A stretch of 41,476 nucleotides of DNA. Source: Candidatus Cryptobacteroides choladohippi (GTDB lineage: Bacteria; Bacteroidota; Bacteroidia; Bacteroidales; UBA932). Position numbers and translations under genes: made by a program. The stretch is from NCBI GenBank assembly GCA_018065985.1, contig JAGHSF010000030.1, forward strand, positions 1 to 41,476, given 5' to 3'. The notes beneath the pieces were generated by a model. That model did no database searches and was not told the origin of the DNA. It saw only the letters and a list, made by a program, of their open reading frames with translations. Of the stretch, positions 1 through 8,133 are shown in pieces (within the stretch, counting starts at the first letter, position 1; every line of letters starts with the position of its first letter).

Positions 1-1
1 A

Positions 2-47
2 TCAAGCGCTGCGGGGAGCTCGCCACAAGGGCTCTCCTCGCGCTTGA
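2..47. repeat. Large imperfect inverted repeat at window edge
   Basis: TCAAGCGC at 2-9 is the exact reverse complement of GCGCTTGA at 40-47, and the sequence between continues to pair imperfectly (GGGGAGC against GCTCTCC). The DNA could fold into a long hairpin. It adjoins the 18-bp direct repeat at 61-119 and may belong to the same mobile-element end, but the window cuts it off. A short open frame runs off the left edge on the minus strand from ATG at 63; I cannot recognise it. Confidence 0.4.
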
Positions 48-60
48 CTTTTGCCCGGTC

Positions 61-119
61 CATCCTACTTTTTGTCCACCCAGCAAAAATCAGGAGCAAA
101 TCATCCTACTTTTTGTCCA
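61..119. repeat. Two 18-bp direct repeats, possible insertion-sequence end
   Basis: CATCCTACTTTTTGTCCA occurs perfectly at 61-78 and again at 102-119, 41 bp apart. Read on the minus strand each copy is TGGACAAAAAGTAGGATG, beginning with TG. Tandem 18-20-bp repeats just inside a TG...CA terminus are typical of IS21-family ends, where they bind transposase. If so, the outer tip is at 119 and the element extends leftward out of the window. No transposase gene is visible to confirm this, so the family assignment is inference. Confidence 0.35.
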
Positions 120-162
120 GGTGACCCCAACAAATTGGTCAAATATGGTCAAATTGCCCCAT

Positions 163-209
163 TTTTTGTAAAAAGAAAAATGCAAGTAATTGAAAACCAA
201 TTACTTGCA
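163..209 (-). terminator. Rho-independent terminator of tRNA-Leu
   Basis: A perfect 12-bp stem pairs 181-192 with 198-209 around a 5-nt loop. On the minus strand it is followed by a T-rich tract (complement of 163-180). It lies 11 nt past the 3' end of the minus-strand tRNA, so it is its likely terminator. Confidence 0.8.
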
Positions 210-219
210 AATCAATTTG

Positions 220-304
220 TGCCTCGGGCGGGAATCGAACCCGCACGGACATTTCTGTCCAAGGGATTTTAAGTCCCTCGTGTCTACCATTTCACCACCA
301 AGGC
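220..304 (-). tRNA. tRNA-Leu (anticodon UAA)
   Basis: The 85-nt gene on the minus strand folds into a complete cloverleaf. The 7-bp acceptor stem pairs GCCTTGG with CCGAGGC and is followed by discriminator A. The anticodon stem AGGGA/TCCCT closes a CTTAAAA loop with anticodon TAA. A long variable arm (TTGGACAGAAATGTCC region) marks a class II tRNA, and the T-arm contains GGTTCGAATCC. The CCA end is not encoded. A TATCTTTG promoter box lies 13 nt upstream and a strong terminator lies downstream, so it is a single-gene transcription unit. The A discriminator and UAA anticodon specify leucine. Confidence 0.97.
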
Positions 305-317
305 AGTGATGTGAGTG

Positions 318-325
318 CAAAGATA
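318..325 (-). promoter_or_regulatory. Promoter -7 box of tRNA-Leu
   Basis: TATCTTTG on the minus strand matches the Bacteroidota -7 consensus TAnnTTTG and ends 13 nt before the tRNA 5' end. No clear -33 TTTG is visible at the expected distance. Confidence 0.7.
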
Positions 326-378
326 ATGAAAAATTGATTATCTTGCAGTGTAGCGGCAAATCCGCGATGGCTTAAACT

Positions 379-1302
379 ATGTATGACTTCAATTTTCCCT
401 ACTCCGGGGATGCCGTGCGCTTTTTCCATGTGTGCACTGACGGCGAACTCAACGGAATCGTTCACACGTGTGACGATGATTATCGTCAGGCCAACATCAT
501 TTCGGCATTATGTGCCGAGAAGTCTGCCGTGCACATCGTGGCTTCAGTCCACATGTCGACCCACTCTCACTTTGTCATCTGGTGCGAGGCCCTTCAGCAG
601 GCCCTGGAGTTCTCTTTATCTTACAAGCGGGATTACGCCCATTACGCTTCCTTGACACACGGCATGTATAAAGTGTATTCCGGAATACCTGCCGACCCAA
701 AAGAGATATGTGACGTGCGTTATCTCAGGAACTGTATAGCCTATGTCCTGCTGAATCCCGTTATTGCTGGAATAGTCCGCCGTGCCGAAGACTACCGGTG
801 GTCTTCGTTTGACGCCTATTTCAACAATGCAACGCCGGTGACGTATCCTGTATCATCTCTTCCGACGAGGAAGTGCAGGCAGATCCTGAAGTCAAGAGCT
901 GATATTTCCAGCAGCAGACTGAGGATAATGGCGGATGGCTCAATATACCTCAAGTCCTTTATCGATTATTCTTTTGTTGAACGGCTGTTCGCTGGCAGAA
1001 CGGAGTTCTACAGATGCCTGGCATTGACTGATTCAGTTGAGCAGGAATCCATATATGTCAGCCACGAGGTCAAGTATGATGACAATGAGCTCTATGCCGA
1101 AGCGGCGGCGATATCAAAGATGCGGTTTGGAAAGACAAGCTTGACGCTTTTGACAAAAGCGGAGAAGATATCCATGCTTAGATCATTGCGGAAGAAGACC
1201 GGGGCATCACCCCGCCGTCTGGCTCGCGTTCTTCGCCTTGATCCAAAGTTTGTCCTGGCCTTGTTCGGCGAAACTCCACCAGACATGCCTCAGGAAAAAT
1301 AA
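379..1302 (+). CDS. REP-associated tyrosine transposase (RAYT), Y1/IS200-like HUH protein
   Basis: The 307-residue protein has the Y1_Tnp fold of IS200/RAYT single-strand DNA transposases. The HUH metal-binding motif is at H62-S63-H64, with Ser in the place of the usual hydrophobic residue. A tyrosine-rich helix around residues 82-89 is where the nucleophilic Tyr is expected. The RAYT signature YVLLNPVIAGIV...DYRWSSFDAYF falls at about 122-148. The C-terminal ~100 residues are an extension ending in a helix-turn-helix-like segment (about 277-297) that could bind DNA. The two REP-like hairpins at 1310-1426 begin 7 nt after the stop. RAYTs are usually single-copy, non-selfish genes that mobilise REP palindromes; here the pair sits next to a tRNA gene. 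The ATG at 379 gives a full N-terminus, but no ribosome-binding site is evident. Confidence 0.85.
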   Translation: MYDFNFPYSGDAVRFFHVCTDGELNGIVHTCDDDYRQANIISALCAEKSAVHIVASVHMSTHSHFVIWCEALQQALEFSLSYKRDYAHYASLTHGMYKVYSGIPADPKEICDVRYLRNCIAYVLLNPVIAGIVRRAEDYRWSSFDAYFNNATPVTYPVSSLPTRKCRQILKSRADISSSRLRIMADGSIYLKSFIDYSFVERLFAGRTEFYRCLALTDSVEQESIYVSHEVKYDDNELYAEAAAISKMRFGKTSLTLLTKAEKISMLRSLRKKTGASPRRLARVLRLDPKFVLALFGETPPDMPQEK

Positions 1303-1309
1303 ACAAAGT

Positions 1310-1344
1310 GTGCGCAATGCCAAATATTTCGGGGTAGTGCGCAC
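1310..1344. repeat. REP-like palindrome copy 1
   Basis: 1310-1321 (GTGCGCAATGCC) pairs with 1333-1344 (GGTAGTGCGCAC) with one mismatch and one G-U pair around an 11-nt loop (AAATATTTCGG). It shares the ATATTTCGG...GTAGTGCGCAC core with the copy 82 bp further on. It lies directly behind the RAYT gene, in the same orientation as copy 2. Confidence 0.75.
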
Positions 1345-1391
1345 GCGACATTTCGTAATTTATTGAAAATCAACGAGGATATCCGGGAGGT

Positions 1392-1426
1392 GTGCTCACT
1401 GCCTCCAATATTTCGGTAGTGCGCAC
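1392..1426. repeat. REP-like palindrome copy 2
   Basis: 1392-1403 (GTGCTCACTGCC) pairs with 1415-1426 (GGTAGTGCGCAC) with one mismatch and one G-U pair around an 11-nt loop. It is a direct repeat of the hairpin at 1310-1344; the right arm is identical and the left arm has drifted. It lies between the convergent RAYT and PAP2 genes and could also help end both transcripts, though it has no T-tract. Confidence 0.75.
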
Positions 1427-1440
1427 ATAAAGGCGCTAAA

Positions 1441-2571
1441 TTAGAAATAGATGCTCCCGCCAAGACCAAGGTTGATGCAATTGAGCCAGCCGTCAGCGGG
1501 GAAGGTTTCCCATTCGGCGATGACGCGTATCTTGGCGGACTGGGTCAGGGCGCAGGCTGCCGAGAGGCCGGCCACAAAGTCGAAGCCGCAGCCATCGGCG
1601 CGCCATGCGGAAGACAAGCCCTCGTCAGCCGATCCGGTGCCGGGGGCCTGGCCGCCGAGTCCCCGGGCATTGTTCCACCAACCCGCTCCGGCGAGCACAT
1701 GTGCCCCGATTTCGGCCCTGGGTGCTGTCTGGCGGACATAATATGCGCCTCCCAGGGTCGACAGTATCGCCCTGGTATCGTCTATGTTGCTGGCCGCACC
1801 GCGCATTGCCAGGCCCCAGTGTGCGCCCAGCGGCGCCTGTACCTGCAGGCTGGCAGATGCTCCGTGCCGGCCGTCGAAGGCCAGCCGGCGGCTGTACCAG
1901 TAGGTCACGTCCCAGTATTTCAGAGAGGTATCGTAGCTGAACTCGTCGAAGAACCTGTAGCTGTGCCTTCCGAGGATGATGTCTGACAGCCAGTATCCCA
2001 GCTCGGCCGCCGCCACGCCCAGCACTGCGCCGGCCATGGTGTCGGTAGTCCAGTGCTTGTTCCGCAGTATCCTCTGCTGAGCCGTCAGAGTTGCCATGCC
2101 ATAGCCTATGCCGCATAGCCAGGGCAGGCTGTCGCCGTACTCCTTCTGCAGCCAGGTGGCGGTGAGAAATGCCGTTGTGGTATGTCCGGAGGGGAATGAG
2201 TTCGCGCGGGATCCGTCAGGTCTCATCCTGTCGATCACCCATTTGGGGCCATGGTCGAGTATGAGGCTTGCCACCGCACCGCCGGCATGTGCCACGGCCA
2301 TCTGGCCCCAGTCGTAGCGCCCGGTCACGCCGCAGGCCTTCATGCCCCAGACGGCCACTCCCGGGATATACTGGATATGGTTGCCGTAGTCATATGTGAA
2401 CCCTGGCGCCAGCTGGTTCCTCAGCGCCCGCAGATCATGGTCGAAGCTGCCGGCACCTGCCCCTGTGCCTTGCGTGCCGGGCATCCCTTCGGCGCGGGCT
2501 CCGGGAACTGTCTGGGCCGTCATCGTGAGCGCGATGGCAAGACCTGCCAGAACAGCGGCGGGTCTCTTCAT
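1441..2571 (-). CDS. PAP2-family phosphatase fused to a C-terminal outer-membrane beta-barrel-like domain
   Basis: The 376-residue protein starts with a signal peptide (residues 1-27, MKRPAAVLAGLAIA...). The acid phosphatase/PAP2 motifs are complete: K110-x6-R117-P118, P127-S-G-H130 and R167-x5-H173-x3-D177. Residues from about 205 to the end change character: alternating aromatic and small residues, strand-like segments and a terminal aromatic SIYF, as in an outer-membrane barrel. The start overlaps the rodA stop (TGATG), so it is the last gene of the mre operon, suggesting a lipid (pyro)phosphatase role in the envelope, for example on undecaprenyl pyrophosphate, lipid A or phospholipid. Substrate is unknown. 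A longer open frame upstream lies inside rodA and was not used. Confidence 0.85.
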   Translation of the reverse strand: MKRPAAVLAGLAIALTMTAQTVPGARAEGMPGTQGTGAGAGSFDHDLRALRNQLAPGFTYDYGNHIQYIPGVAVWGMKACGVTGRYDWGQMAVAHAGGAVASLILDHGPKWVIDRMRPDGSRANSFPSGHTTTAFLTATWLQKEYGDSLPWLCGIGYGMATLTAQQRILRNKHWTTDTMAGAVLGVAAAELGYWLSDIILGRHSYRFFDEFSYDTSLKYWDVTYWYSRRLAFDGRHGASASLQVQAPLGAHWGLAMRGAASNIDDTRAILSTLGGAYYVRQTAPRAEIGAHVLAGAGWWNNARGLGGQAPGTGSADEGLSSAWRADGCGFDFVAGLSAACALTQSAKIRVIAEWETFPADGWLNCINLGLGGSIYF

Positions 2572-3887
2572 CAGAAGTACTTCTTGCCCTGTTTGTTCAG
2601 GGCGATGAATATGAACAGCATGGTCGTGAAGGCCCAGAGAGACGAGCCTCCGTACGAGAACAACGGCAGGGGAATGCCGATCACCGGCATCAGGCCTATG
2701 GTCATTCCAATATTGATGAACAGGTGCATGAACAGGCAGGACGCCAGTCCGTACCCGTATATTCTGGTGAAGCTTTCTCTCGCGCGGTCGGCGTCCTGTA
2801 TGATCCAGGCTATCATCAGCGCATATATGAGTATCACAAACAGGCAGCCCACGAATCCCCATTCCTCTCCAACTGTGCAGAATATGAAGTCGGTGCTCTG
2901 TTCGGGCACGAAGCCGTATGTTGTCTGGGTGCCGTTGAGGTAGCCCTTGCCGAAGAATCCGCCCGAGCCTATGGCTATCATGCTCTGTCTGACGTTGTAT
3001 CCCACGCCGGAAGGGTCTTCCTTCATGCCGAGCAGCACCTCGATTCGGGCCCGCTGGTGCTCCTGCAGCACATGGTTGAAAAGGAAGTTGGTGGCAAAGA
3101 TCATCACCACTCCGGCGGCGAACGCGATTATCATGTTCCGCAGCGACACCCTGCGCACTCTGGCGGCCCTGCGGGAGTGCCTCAGCACATTGATGTAGTA
3201 GGCAAGGCAAACCACGCCCAGCACAATCATCGATATCCACCAGTTGGTCACCAGCGTCAGGATGAACAGCAGGATGGCCATTCCCATCATGAAGAGGAAC
3301 CATCCGCTGAAACCTTCACGGTAGAATACAAATATGAATCCCACATACACCAGGGCTGATCCTGTCTCGGATTCCGCCACGATGGTGAGCATGGGGAACA
3401 GTACTATCGCTGCGGCGATGAGGAAATCCCTGCGCCTGCTCATCTTGAAGTTCGGCCTGCTCATGAAGGCCGCGAGCACAAGGGACGTCGTGATCTTGCT
3501 CAATTCCGCCGGCTGGAACTTCACCGGGCCCAGTTCGAACCACGAATGCGAGCCTTTCACATCCTTGCTCAGGAAGATCACGGCGACCAGCAGCACATAC
3601 ACCACTGCGTAGGAAGGTACGGATATGACCTCCCACAGATGCGGGTTTATCACGAACAGGACAAATATGGCAAGGAGCACCGACGTGCCGATCCAGAGTG
3701 CCTGCTTGCCCGCATTGCAGCCAAGGTCGAAGATGCTGGTGGGGTCGCCGGAGCGGACTGCGGCGTAGATGTTGATCCAGCCGAACAGCACAAGCGCCAG
3801 CCAGCAACCGACCAGACGCCAGTCGACTGTCTGCAACAATCCGCGGCCGCTTGTATCGCCGCCTGCTGTGCCGTTTTCGATTATCAT
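2571..3887 (-). CDS. rodA: Rod-shape peptidoglycan polymerase RodA (SEDS family)
   Basis: The 438-residue polytopic membrane protein is a SEDS glycosyltransferase that polymerises lipid II into glycan strands during elongation. About ten membrane segments are visible from residue 23 onward. The conserved loop carrying the catalytic Asp is present as VPEQSTDFIF (Asp333), and the GVGYNVRQSMIAIGSGGFFGKG motif region precedes it. The ATG overlaps the stop of mrdA by 4 nt (ATGA), giving translational coupling with its transpeptidase partner PBP2. Length is close to the family norm. Its own stop overlaps the PAP2 gene. Confidence 0.96.
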   Translation of the reverse strand: MIIENGTAGGDTSGRGLLQTVDWRLVGCWLALVLFGWINIYAAVRSGDPTSIFDLGCNAGKQALWIGTSVLLAIFVLFVINPHLWEVISVPSYAVVYVLLVAVIFLSKDVKGSHSWFELGPVKFQPAELSKITTSLVLAAFMSRPNFKMSRRRDFLIAAAIVLFPMLTIVAESETGSALVYVGFIFVFYREGFSGWFLFMMGMAILLFILTLVTNWWISMIVLGVVCLAYYINVLRHSRRAARVRRVSLRNMIIAFAAGVVMIFATNFLFNHVLQEHQRARIEVLLGMKEDPSGVGYNVRQSMIAIGSGGFFGKGYLNGTQTTYGFVPEQSTDFIFCTVGEEWGFVGCLFVILIYALMIAWIIQDADRARESFTRIYGYGLASCLFMHLFINIGMTIGLMPVIGIPLPLFSYGGSSLWAFTTMLFIFIALNKQGKKYF

Positions 3888-5725
3888 TGTTCCGTTTCTG
3901 CAAAGAATCTTGTGTTGAGCACGTTCTCCTCCATGCCGCGCCGGCTTTCCCGGATTTCTCCGGTGAGGTACTTCTCCATCATCAGCGAAGCCACAGGGAG
4001 AGCCCAGGTTGCACCGAAGCCGGCATTCTCCACATAGGCGGCAATGGCGATCTTGGGGTCATCCTTGGGGGCAAAGCAGATGAATACCGAATTGTCCTTT
4101 CCGTGGGGGTTCTGCGCGGTACCGGTCTTTCCGCACACGTCGAGTTCGGGCAGGCACGCGCGGAATGCCGTTCCGCCAGCCGTTCCGCCGCCGTTGACGG
4201 CCATGTACATTCCCCTGGCTGCAATGTTGAAATATGCGGTGTCGACCAGTGTGTACTGGCGCTCATGGTACTTGGGGTCGATTTCAACGCCCTCCGAGTC
4301 CTTCACGAGATGGGGTATGAAGTAGCTGCCCCTGTTGGCCACGATGGCGGCCAGGTTGGCAATCTGAAGCGGGGTTGCGCCGATCTCTCCCTGCCCGATC
4401 GAGAGGGAGACGATGGTGGTGAACTTCCATCCCTTCTTGCCGTAGACCTTGTCGTAGAACTTGGATGTCGGTATGTTGCCTCCCAGTTCGGAGGGGAAGT
4501 CGCTGCCCAGTTTGCGGCCGAAGCCGAAGCTGAGCACGTATTCGCGCCATTTGTCGAATGCCTGCTGTATGCTCTCGTACTTGGGATTGTTGAGTACGTT
4601 GCGGAACACGTAACAGAAGTAGCCGTTGCATGAGGTTGCGATGGCGTCCATCAGCCTCAGAGGCGATGAATGCCAGTGGCATCCCAGGTTGCGGCCGTTT
4701 CCGTAGGGGAAACCATGGTTGCAGGGATACGCGTCGGATGGCTTCAGCACTCCTTCCTGCAGTCCTATGAGTCCGTTGATGAGCTTGAACACCGATCCGG
4801 GAGGGTAGGAGGCCTGCACGGTACGGTTGAACATGGGCTTGCGCGGGTCCTTCATCAGGCGGCTGTAGTGCTTGCTGAATTCGGGAAGCACATCCACGTT
4901 GATTCCGGGGCTGCTGACCATGGCCAGGATCTCTCCGGAAGACGGCTCTATCGCCACCACGGAGCCCACCTTGCCGTTCATCAGCCTCTGGCCGTACTGC
5001 TGCAGGTTGGCGTCGATTGTGGTCACTATGTCGTGGCCGGGCACGGCGTCCTTGTCGTATGCGCCGTCCTCATATGCCGAACGGGTGCGGTTGCGTGAGT
5101 CGCGGAGGTAGATGTGGTAGCCCTTCTCTCCTCTGAGGTCGGCCTCCCTTGCCTTCTCAAGGCCGGTCTTGCCTATGTAGTCGCCGGGTTTGTAGACTTC
5201 GGGGTCCTTTGCGATCTCGTCCTTGTTGACTTCGGATATGTAGCCGAGCAGGTTGCCGCCGGCGTTGAAGGGGTACTCCCTCACGCTGCGGACCAGTGCC
5301 TTGAATCCCGGGTAGTAGAACTGCTCCTCCGCAAATTTCATGTAGGTCTCCATCGGGACCTGCTTCATGAACACGAGGGTCTGGTAGCCTATCTTGCTGC
5401 GGTACTTGCGGTAGTAGGCCATCTTCTCCCTGATGAATTCCACATCCACGTCCAGCGACTTTGCCAGTGCAAGGGTGTCGAAATCGCGCACTTCCCTGGG
5501 GGTTACCATGATGTCGTAGCAGACCTTGTTGCCCACCAGGATCTCGCCGTTGCGGTCGTAGATGACTCCGCGCGGGGGATAGATCCAGTCATAGACCATG
5601 GAGTTGTTCTCCGAACTGCGCTTGTATGATCCGTCAATGACCTGGATGTAGAACAGCTTGCCGAGGAGGATGGCTGCAACCACCCCCAGACCGATAAGAA
5701 GCTTGTTTTTGCGGTTTATCTCCAT
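3884..5725 (-). CDS. mrdA: Penicillin-binding protein 2 (elongasome transpeptidase)
   Basis: The 613-residue class B PBP cross-links peptidoglycan and activates RodA. It has one N-terminal membrane anchor (residues 9-30) and a pedestal domain with PPRGVIYDRNG (50-60). The transpeptidase domain carries all three motifs: S311-V-F-K314, S365-C-N367 and K533-T-G535. The start overlaps the end of mreD by 10 nt, and the end overlaps rodA by 4 nt. All catalytic residues are intact and the length is normal. Confidence 0.97.
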   Translation of the reverse strand: MEINRKNKLLIGLGVVAAILLGKLFYIQVIDGSYKRSSENNSMVYDWIYPPRGVIYDRNGEILVGNKVCYDIMVTPREVRDFDTLALAKSLDVDVEFIREKMAYYRKYRSKIGYQTLVFMKQVPMETYMKFAEEQFYYPGFKALVRSVREYPFNAGGNLLGYISEVNKDEIAKDPEVYKPGDYIGKTGLEKAREADLRGEKGYHIYLRDSRNRTRSAYEDGAYDKDAVPGHDIVTTIDANLQQYGQRLMNGKVGSVVAIEPSSGEILAMVSSPGINVDVLPEFSKHYSRLMKDPRKPMFNRTVQASYPPGSVFKLINGLIGLQEGVLKPSDAYPCNHGFPYGNGRNLGCHWHSSPLRLMDAIATSCNGYFCYVFRNVLNNPKYESIQQAFDKWREYVLSFGFGRKLGSDFPSELGGNIPTSKFYDKVYGKKGWKFTTIVSLSIGQGEIGATPLQIANLAAIVANRGSYFIPHLVKDSEGVEIDPKYHERQYTLVDTAYFNIAARGMYMAVNGGGTAGGTAFRACLPELDVCGKTGTAQNPHGKDNSVFICFAPKDDPKIAIAAYVENAGFGATWALPVASLMMEKYLTGEIRESRRGMEENVLNTRFFAETEQ

Positions 5726-6237
5726 CGTCCCAGTTCGTCTTTGGTGAGAAGGTCGGCGGCAAAGGCGCCGATGACGGTATTTCCGGCCAGGGAGATGATC
5801 CAGCGCATGAGGCAGAATGACCTGGGCATCGTGCCTGCGCAGTCCACAAAGATGTAGATCGCCAGATAGATGCCGGTGACCATTGCGATGGCAAGCGTCA
5901 TCTTGCCCAGTCCCTGGCGCCGGAACGAGATGTCCTCACCGCGTGAGAACACTTCGGAGCCGAATACCAGCTGGATGATGCCCTTGCGCATGAGTCCTAT
6001 GGGAACAAGGGAGAGTATGGATATCCCGAGCATGCCGTCCTGCAGGAAGTCGGCAAGGAAACCTGTCACGAAGGCGGCGCCCATGCAGAAGATCGTGTCT
6101 CTCTTGATGGGGATGCACAGAATCATGACGGGCAGCAGGGTGAGCGTGAAGAGGCTTGAGAAGCTGCAGTAGACCCCAAGCAGGATGTTCGCCGTCAGCA
6201 GCAGAATGTAGAGAAGAAGGAATCCTGGCTTTCTCAT
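5716..6237 (-). CDS. mreD: Rod shape-determining protein MreD
   Basis: The 173-residue inner-membrane protein has about five hydrophobic helices and the MreD pattern, including GFLADFLQDGMLGISIL at about 58-74. MreD bridges MreC to the cytoplasmic elongasome. The sequence is poorly conserved between phyla, so the call rests on hydropathy plus its place between mreC and mrdA. The start overlaps the mreC stop by 4 nt (ATGA). Confidence 0.88.
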   Translation of the reverse strand: MRKPGFLLLYILLLTANILLGVYCSFSSLFTLTLLPVMILCIPIKRDTIFCMGAAFVTGFLADFLQDGMLGISILSLVPIGLMRKGIIQLVFGSEVFSRGEDISFRRQGLGKMTLAIAMVTGIYLAIYIFVDCAGTMPRSFCLMRWIISLAGNTVIGAFAADLLTKDELGRWR

Positions 6238-7064
6238 CTGAGTTCCTCCCTTTTTTCCAGAGCCGAGATCTCGTCCCGCTCCGGGTTCTTGACTATCGTG
6301 ACGTATCTGAGCGCACCGAATTCCTGGAACAGGATGACTTCGGTCTGGCTGGTTGAGCCGTAGACCACCTCGGTCTCCCCTGTGATGCCGACGGGTATGT
6401 CGGCGGGGAAGATGTTGGAGAATCCGCTGGTGACAACGGTGTCGCCCGGCTCTATGTTGTAGTGCAGGGGGATGTCCTTGAGCATGCCCCTGTTGCTGTT
6501 CTTTCCGTCCCAGATGAGAGGGCTCACCATGCCCGAGCGCCCTACGCGCGAACTGACGCTGACGTTGGTGTTCATCAGGGTGAGGCCGTAGCTGTAGTGC
6601 TTGTCGACGGCGCTGATGATGCCTACCACGCCCTTGCTGGTGATGATTCCGCTGTGGGTCGTGACTCCGTCTTCACTGCCCTTGTTGAGGATGATGTAGT
6701 TGTGCATGGAATTCCGGCTCATCTTGACCACGGTGGCGGGTATGTAGGTGAAGCGCCTGCCGGCCATCGACGCCGATTCCCCGGCTTCCACGGCCGCCTC
6801 GCGGGCGAGCTCGTATTCACGAAGACGCTCCCTCAGGGCAAAGTTCTCCTGGGTCAGCGCATCGTTCTGCCTGGAGAGGGAGAAGTGGTTCCGCACGGTC
6901 TCTCCTCCGCTCCAGAGCTTGCCCATGACCCGGTGCGACGCGCGGTTGAGCCACACGTCCTGCAGGGTGCTGCTGCTCTTGAGCATAGCAACTGCAGCAA
7001 TCTCCATTGCGATGAAGATTGCTGCAGTTATGAGTGGAAGGAAAGCCTTGCTGTTCTTGGGCAT
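6234..7064 (-). CDS. mreC: Rod shape-determining protein MreC
   Basis: The 276-residue protein has one N-terminal membrane helix (about 9-28), a coiled coil (about 60-95) and the periplasmic MreC beta-domain (about 105-265), including the NKGSEDGVTTHSGIITSKGVVG stretch that is typical of the family. MreC is the periplasmic scaffold that binds and activates PBP2. It starts immediately after the mreB stop with no gap and overlaps mreD by 4 nt. Confidence 0.95.
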   Translation of the reverse strand: MPKNSKAFLPLITAAIFIAMEIAAVAMLKSSSTLQDVWLNRASHRVMGKLWSGGETVRNHFSLSRQNDALTQENFALRERLREYELAREAAVEAGESASMAGRRFTYIPATVVKMSRNSMHNYIILNKGSEDGVTTHSGIITSKGVVGIISAVDKHYSYGLTLMNTNVSVSSRVGRSGMVSPLIWDGKNSNRGMLKDIPLHYNIEPGDTVVTSGFSNIFPADIPVGITGETEVVYGSTSQTEVILFQEFGALRYVTIVKNPERDEISALEKREELR

Positions 7065-8087
7065 CTATCGCATCAGGAATTGATAGTGGTCCGTATGCTT
7101 GAGGGCTTCGCATGTTCCGCGTGCAACTGCGTGAAGGGGATCCTCCGCAACGTGGAACTGGATGTTGACCTTGTCTGTGAATCTCTTTGCAAGTCCGCGA
7201 AGAAGCGCACCGCCACCTGAAAGGTAGATGCCGTTCTCGACAATGTCGGAGTAAAGCTCGGGGGGAGTGGTCTCCAGCACGTGGAGGATCGAACTCTCGA
7301 TCTTTGCAATCGACTTGTCAAGGCAGTGTGCGATCTCCTGGTGGGTGATGGTTGCCTCGACGGGATGGGCTGTCATGAGGTTCGGTCCGCGTACGATGAA
7401 CGGTTCGGGTTCCTCGTCGAGGTCGGGGATGACGGCTCCCACTGCAATCTTGATCTTCTCCGCGGTGATCTCGCCCACGCGGATGTTATGCTGCTGACGC
7501 AGGTAGTACTGGATGTCTGAGGTGAACACGTCACCTGCAGTACGGATGGAATCCTGCTGCACCAGACCGCCCAGTGAGATGACTGCGATCTCGGTGGTAC
7601 CGCCGCCTATGTCGACAACCATGTTTCCCTGGGGCGCGAGCACGTTGAGTCCGATTCCGAGGGCTGATGCCATAGGCTCGTAAACGAGGAATACGTCACG
7701 TCCTCCGGCGTGCTCCGATGAGTCGCGCACGGCTCGGATCTCGACTTCGGTCGAACCTGAGGGGATGCCGATCACAACCTTGAGGTTGGGGGTGAACAGG
7801 CTGTGATGCTTCGAGTTCACCTGCTTGATGAAGCCGCGGATCATCATCTCCGCAGCGTTGAAGTCTGCAATCACACCATCCCGGAGGGGACGTACCGTCT
7901 TGATTCCCGGATTGGTGCGGTCATGCATCAGCTTGGCCTTCTGGCCTATGGCGATGCACTTTCCTGTATTGTTGTCCAGGGCCACGATGCTCGGCTCGTC
8001 GAGAACGATCTGGTCGTTCTGATAGATGACGGTATTGGCTGTACCGAGGTCGATCGCGAGTTCCTGATTCAAAAACCTGAATGCCAT
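7065..8087 (-). CDS. mreB: Actin-like rod shape protein MreB
   Basis: The 340-residue protein is an ATP-binding bacterial actin that forms membrane filaments directing the elongasome. Phosphate 1 (IDLGTANT, about 11-18), phosphate 2 (VVDIGGGTTEIAV) and the adenosine motif (LSGGGALLRGL) are intact. I chose ATG at 8087 because MAFRFLNQELAIDLGTANT matches the family N-terminus; an in-frame ATG 39 bp upstream would add 13 atypical residues. It is the first gene of the operon mreB-mreC-mreD-mrdA-rodA-PAP2, with a TACTTTTG promoter box 26 nt before the start. Confidence 0.97.
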   Translation of the reverse strand: MAFRFLNQELAIDLGTANTVIYQNDQIVLDEPSIVALDNNTGKCIAIGQKAKLMHDRTNPGIKTVRPLRDGVIADFNAAEMMIRGFIKQVNSKHHSLFTPNLKVVIGIPSGSTEVEIRAVRDSSEHAGGRDVFLVYEPMASALGIGLNVLAPQGNMVVDIGGGTTEIAVISLGGLVQQDSIRTAGDVFTSDIQYYLRQQHNIRVGEITAEKIKIAVGAVIPDLDEEPEPFIVRGPNLMTAHPVEATITHQEIAHCLDKSIAKIESSILHVLETTPPELYSDIVENGIYLSGGGALLRGLAKRFTDKVNIQFHVAEDPLHAVARGTCEALKHTDHYQFLMR

Positions 8088-8113
8088 AATGATTGATAAT
8101 GTGTATTGAAATA

Positions 8114-8121
8114 CAAAAGTA
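8114..8121 (-). promoter_or_regulatory. Promoter -7 box of the mreB operon
   Basis: TACTTTTG on the minus strand fits TAnnTTTG. It leaves a leader of about 20 nt before the mreB ATG at 8087. It is divergent from and 12 bp away from the ispD box, so the two promoters share about 50 bp. Confidence 0.65.
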
Positions 8122-8133
8122 AGCAAATTTAGT

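Noticed and set aside
1..63. Partial minus-strand frame from ATG 63
   Set aside because: Only 21 codons, lies in an inverted repeat and matches no transposase start I know; too short to call.
51..272. 73-residue plus-strand open frame across the repeat and tRNA
   Set aside because: It overlaps the tRNA-Leu and its terminator; the end VPRAGIEPARTFLSKGF is the well-known translation artefact of an antisense tRNA.
1392..1426. The REP-like hairpin as a classical terminator for the mre operon
   Set aside because: There is no T-tract on either side; the sequence likeness to copy 1 explains it better.
2572..3303. N-terminal extension of the PAP2 frame
   Set aside because: The extension lies wholly within rodA in another frame; the signal peptide begins at 2571.
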